Assembly (NCBI RefSeq): GCF_018613795.1
Contig: NZ_JAGGPN010000038.1
Location: 216,437 to 280,436 of the forward strand
DNA length: 64,000 nucleotides
Reading direction: 5' to 3'
From: Arthrobacter sp. ISL-65
Lineage (GTDB): Bacteria > Actinomycetota > Actinomycetes > Actinomycetales > Micrococcaceae
The translations under genes were made by a program, and so were the position numbers. Shown here piece after piece: positions 61,568 to 64,000 of this stretch. Positions within the stretch are counted from its first letter, which is position 1. Every line of letters begins with the position of its first letter. Below the pieces are notes generated by a model, which made no database searches, was not told the origin of the DNA, and worked only from the letters and a program-made list of their open reading frames with translations.

Positions 61568-62091
61568 CTGAGGCAACGCCCTCAACCGCATCCTCCTGCA
61601 GCTGGACCCGAACTTCCCGATCGTGCCCCTGGGTCAGCAGATGGACTACAACCACCTCTGCGGCCCTGGCGGTGACCGTGACGTCCTGTTGCAGGCCATG
61701 AATACCGAGGGCCTCTACCGGAACCTTGAACCTGTGCCAAGGGCTACGGAGGCCGTCCTGGCGATGGAGGAAGCCGGGCTGAACGTCTTCTTCTGCTCCA
61801 CGCCGTTCGCGACGCACCCGACGTGCGCCTCCGAGAAGCTGGCCTCCATTGAGGAGCACCTGGGGAGCCGCTGGGGCGAACCGGGTGATCCTGGCCCATG
61901 ACAAGACTCTGGTCCGCGGCGACGTGCTCATCGACGACAAGCCGGGCATCACCGGAAACATGACGCCGTCCTGGACGCACCTCGTCTTCGACCAGTCCTA
62001 CAACCGCACCCTCACGGAAGCTCCGCGGCTTCAGGAGTGGAAGGACTGGGAAGCTGCCCTCTATCCCCTTCTGGAGATGGCCGCCGCGTAA
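61568..62091 (+). pseudogene. 5'(3')-deoxyribonucleotidase remnant
   Basis: GNALNRILLQLDPNFPIVPLGQQMDYN, then GLYRNLEPVPRATEAVLAMEEAGLNVFFCSTPF and CASEKLASIEEHLG in one frame; around 61875 it shifts to the frame with VILAHDKTLVRGDVLIDDKPGITG and SWTHLVFDQSYN. This is the NT5C-type HAD phosphatase order, with the DDKP block present. A TGA stands where a Trp codon is expected at 61566-61568, and the N-terminal DxDGV block is not found. Broken by nonsense and frameshift. Confidence 0.75.
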
Positions 62092-62264
62092 AGCCGCCAC
62101 CTGCCTCGACTGAAGCCGCGCCATCTGGTTTTGCCCTTCTGCGTTTTGGGCTGTCCCTAGTCCGGCAGGCCGGAGGGCGACACACAACGGAAAACAGACG
62201 CCGAACACATATCCTCACCTGAGAAACTTCAACGGCAACAAAGCCGGCGCACAAGGGGGAAACC

Positions 62265-62903
62265 ATGTTCGGGAAAGACAACCTGCCGAAGCCCATCAGG
62301 GTCGACGGCAAACCGAAGCGCCGGCTCCCGCTCATCCTGTCCGGGCTGGGTCTGGCCGTCATGCTCGCGTTGGCCGGCCTCTTCTGGTTCGGTCAGGCTG
62401 TACCGGCCCAACAGGTCGCTCAGGCGCAGGCTGCGGCAAAGACCCAAAAGGACGAGGCGGCCAGGAAGAAGAAGGCCGAATCGGATGCGTTCTGGGCCAA
62501 GGTGGACGCGGAGAACAAGGCCCAGCGTGAAAAGGACGCGAAGGCTCTCGCTGCCTTCGAGGCCAGCGACGGAGGCGAAGCCGAGACAACGAAACGTGAG
62601 ATGGAGAAGCTCGGCTGGACACAGTTCGCCGGGGACTTCTACTACCAGTTCGCGGACAAATCCGAGTACAGCTGCAGCTACTCCAAATGCCTCGTCGTGC
62701 ACGTGACGACCATGGCGCCGGCAGGATGCCCCGGAGGCCTATACGTGGAGGCTACCGTCGACGCCGGTGGAGCTTCGGTCGGCAGGGCCAACAGCATCAC
62801 CGCCGCACTCCCCCACGGCAAAGATGCCATCGTGAAGCTGACGGACACGTCAGGAGCCGGAGAAGCAATGGCGCTGACAGACCTGCACTGCCTGCGCGGC
62901 TAG
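62265..62903 (+). CDS. Membrane-anchored protein with coiled coil
   Basis: 212 residues with a strong AAGGGGGAAAC Shine-Dalgarno. A basic N-terminus, one helix (about residues 22-45), then a Lys/Glu/Ala-rich coiled coil to about residue 112, then a C-terminal domain with YQFADKSEYSCSYSKCLVVHVT and HCLRG: four Cys that could pair as disulfides outside. Function unknown; the layout suits a secreted or envelope-exposed accessory protein. Confidence 0.7.
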   Translation: MFGKDNLPKPIRVDGKPKRRLPLILSGLGLAVMLALAGLFWFGQAVPAQQVAQAQAAAKTQKDEAARKKKAESDAFWAKVDAENKAQREKDAKALAAFEASDGGEAETTKREMEKLGWTQFAGDFYYQFADKSEYSCSYSKCLVVHVTTMAPAGCPGGLYVEATVDAGGASVGRANSITAALPHGKDAIVKLTDTSGAGEAMALTDLHCLRG

Positions 62904-63541
62904 CCGCACCGCCGACGAAAAACGGGCGATGAGCTGCATTCGGTGCTGCCGATAAACGGCTTCGTGCCCCCATCAGCAAATTTTCACTGCAGCGCATGGA
63001 GCGCCCCAAAAACAGAAATGGCCCCCATTTGGGAGCCATGTGATAACCCTCGTCTCTAGAGCCAGAATATCGTTCCTCAGGTTATCACATGAGGTAAAAC
63101 CGACGTCTCTCACAAATCAAAGCGCTCGACCGCCGAAAGCGGTCAAAACATTCGGGAACCTACCGCCGGTAGGGTGGGAAAACGGCCCTGCTTCCCAACG
63201 CTGGCGCGGAATTTGGGTCCACCGGGACCCCCACTCGACCAAAACGACCGCGGAGGATAGGACCTCTATGAGTAGAAAGTGTATTAACTAGGAAGGAAAA
63301 GGGCTCTCTAGGAAGAGAACAAGGGCCCCCTTATATATATCTCTATTTCTGGTCGTTTAAGTAGAGTAGTAGTAGTAGGGGCCCTATTTTCCCCGGTATT
63401 CCGCGGAATATCCCACTCGACCAAGTGGTCGTTTCGTGGTCGTTCGGTGGGAGCGGCCGGTAGAGCGGCGAATTCAGGTTCCGAAGCGGTTTGTTCGTCC
63501 GCCGGCGCCGTTTGAGGCCCTGGCCGCACACATGGCTGGGC
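62904..63541. other. 638-bp AT-rich non-coding stretch with repeats
   Basis: No gene on either strand. Holds an 8-9-bp hairpin (63019-63038), an 11-bp perfect inverted repeat 42 bp apart (63038-63048 and 63080-63090, ATGTGATAACC), 13-bp direct repeats CCCACTCGACCAA (63230-63242 and 63412-63424), GGTCGTTT boxes (63351, 63427, 63438 variant, and inverted at 63242), a TATATATA run and a GTAGTAGTAGTAG run. It could be a replication, partition or regulatory region of the mobile element. Confidence 0.5.
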
Positions 63542-64000
63542 ATGACGACATCTCAGAACCGACAGCCCAAAGGAATCACCACCGGCGGACAGTTCACCCC
63601 AGACACCCACGCCGAGTCGACGCTCCTGCTTGATCCCGCCACCCGCGACATCACCCTCTCCCCCGGCGAGAGCAAGTCCTTCCAAGACCTGGCTGACGGC
63701 GACATCATCGAGACCCTGAACGTGAACCGCTCCGATGACGGGTCCGGCTACTGGACCTCCCCGGCCCAGACGGTCAACATCAAAGACCTCGTCTCCGCCC
63801 CTCGCCTGCACGGGCAGACGGCGGAGTCGGCCCGAAGCAGAGGGCAGGCCACCGAAGGCTGCCTCGTTGACCGTGAGAGACGAGGGGTTCCCAATCCATT
63901 CGTCTCTCAGCTAGCGTTAGGTACACGCACAGATTCACCCGAGCGGAAGATTGGTAAGACCAGCTCGCACGGGACCAGTAGCCAAACGGCCACACCACAC
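63542..64000 (+). CDS. PKGI-TGGQF-type mobile-element protein (3' end outside the window)
   Basis: From ATG 63542 the frame runs open to the edge (153 codons). The N-terminus NRQPKGITTGGQFTPDTHAES is the short signature at the start of many plasmid- and phage-linked actinobacterial proteins. After about residue 85 (VNIKDLVSAPRL) the sequence loses coding character and contains a 10-bp inverted repeat (63874-63883 and 63900-63909), so the gene may be interrupted. Confidence 0.55.
   Translation, partial: MTTSQNRQPKGITTGGQFTPDTHAESTLLLDPATRDITLSPGESKSFQDLADGDIIETLNVNRSDDGSGYWTSPAQTVNIKDLVSAPRLHGQTAESARSRGQATEGCLVDRERRGVPNPFVSQLALGTRTDSPERKIGKTSSHGTSSQTATPH

Noticed and set aside
63308..63811. 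Minus-strand frame in the AT-rich stretch
   Set aside because: Spans repeats and overlaps the PKGI-TGGQF gene antisense; no motif is seen.

Overview
The window is high-GC DNA from a Gram-positive actinobacterium, most probably Arthrobacter, Pseudarthrobacter or a close relative in the Micrococcaceae. This rests on the G/C-rich third positions, the frequent GTG starts, start codons placed 6-7 nt after a TANNNT box (leaderless transcripts), the glutamate ABC operon, the succinylase lysine branch (dapC, dapD, dapE) and the typA / fdxA-dapC / dapD-dapE-LOG order that recalls mycobacterial and other actinobacterial core chromosomes. No computation or database search was run; family names come from motifs read in the translations.

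Positions 1-53600 are mostly core chromosome. 1-9250: membrane glycosyltransferase, DivIVA-domain protein, LOG nucleotide hydrolase, a four-gene glutamate-type ABC uptake operon, divergent dapE and dapD. 9300-18550: TetR regulator, citrate synthase, dapC-fdxA, MFS/ArsR pair and typA. 18800-27000: SGNH lipoprotein and a dipeptide/oligopeptide ABC operon that is interrupted by a PH-domain gene on the opposite strand. 27200-35900: ychF, rmuC, ispH, xseA-xseB, ppk2 and an AlaA-type aminotransferase. 36000-39600: osmoprotectant ABC operon. 39800-48060: rsgA (start codon apparently lost), Nudix, pirin, N-acetylglucosamine-kinase-like, nitronate monooxygenase, LysR/MFS pair and an Lrp regulator. 48100-53600: HTH regulator with a five-copy TTGCAA array over its promoter, a frameshifted small gene, MFS, a second Lrp, CorA, a ZapE-like lid domain without its ATPase, and a small lipoprotein.

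Positions 53600-64000 are accessory. A decayed hipBA toxin-antitoxin locus with two preserved operator palindromes lies next to a 42-nt tRNA-Ala(CGC) 3' stub with its own terminator, which I read as an attachment site. A helically phased TCACG array, an excisionase-like HTH gene and a tyrosine integrase follow. Then come a HEPN (DUF4209-like) fragment that stops beside a second tRNA-like stub with terminator, a protein with an internal duplication, an HNH endonuclease with a small overlapping partner, several unknown genes, two broken genes (a metallophosphoesterase and a 5'(3')-deoxyribonucleotidase), a long AT-rich non-coding stretch with direct and inverted repeats, and the start of a protein with the PKGI-TGGQF N-terminal signature of actinobacterial mobile DNA. 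The island continues past the right edge.

No CRISPR array, rRNA operon or complete tRNA was found. The most interesting signals are regulatory and structural: the antisense-interrupted dpp operon, the 14-bp-periodic TTGCAA operator, the phased TCACG array beside the att stub, two unlike tRNA stubs bracketing one integrase, hairpins placed directly after both substrate-binding-protein genes, and several short tandem-repeat elements.
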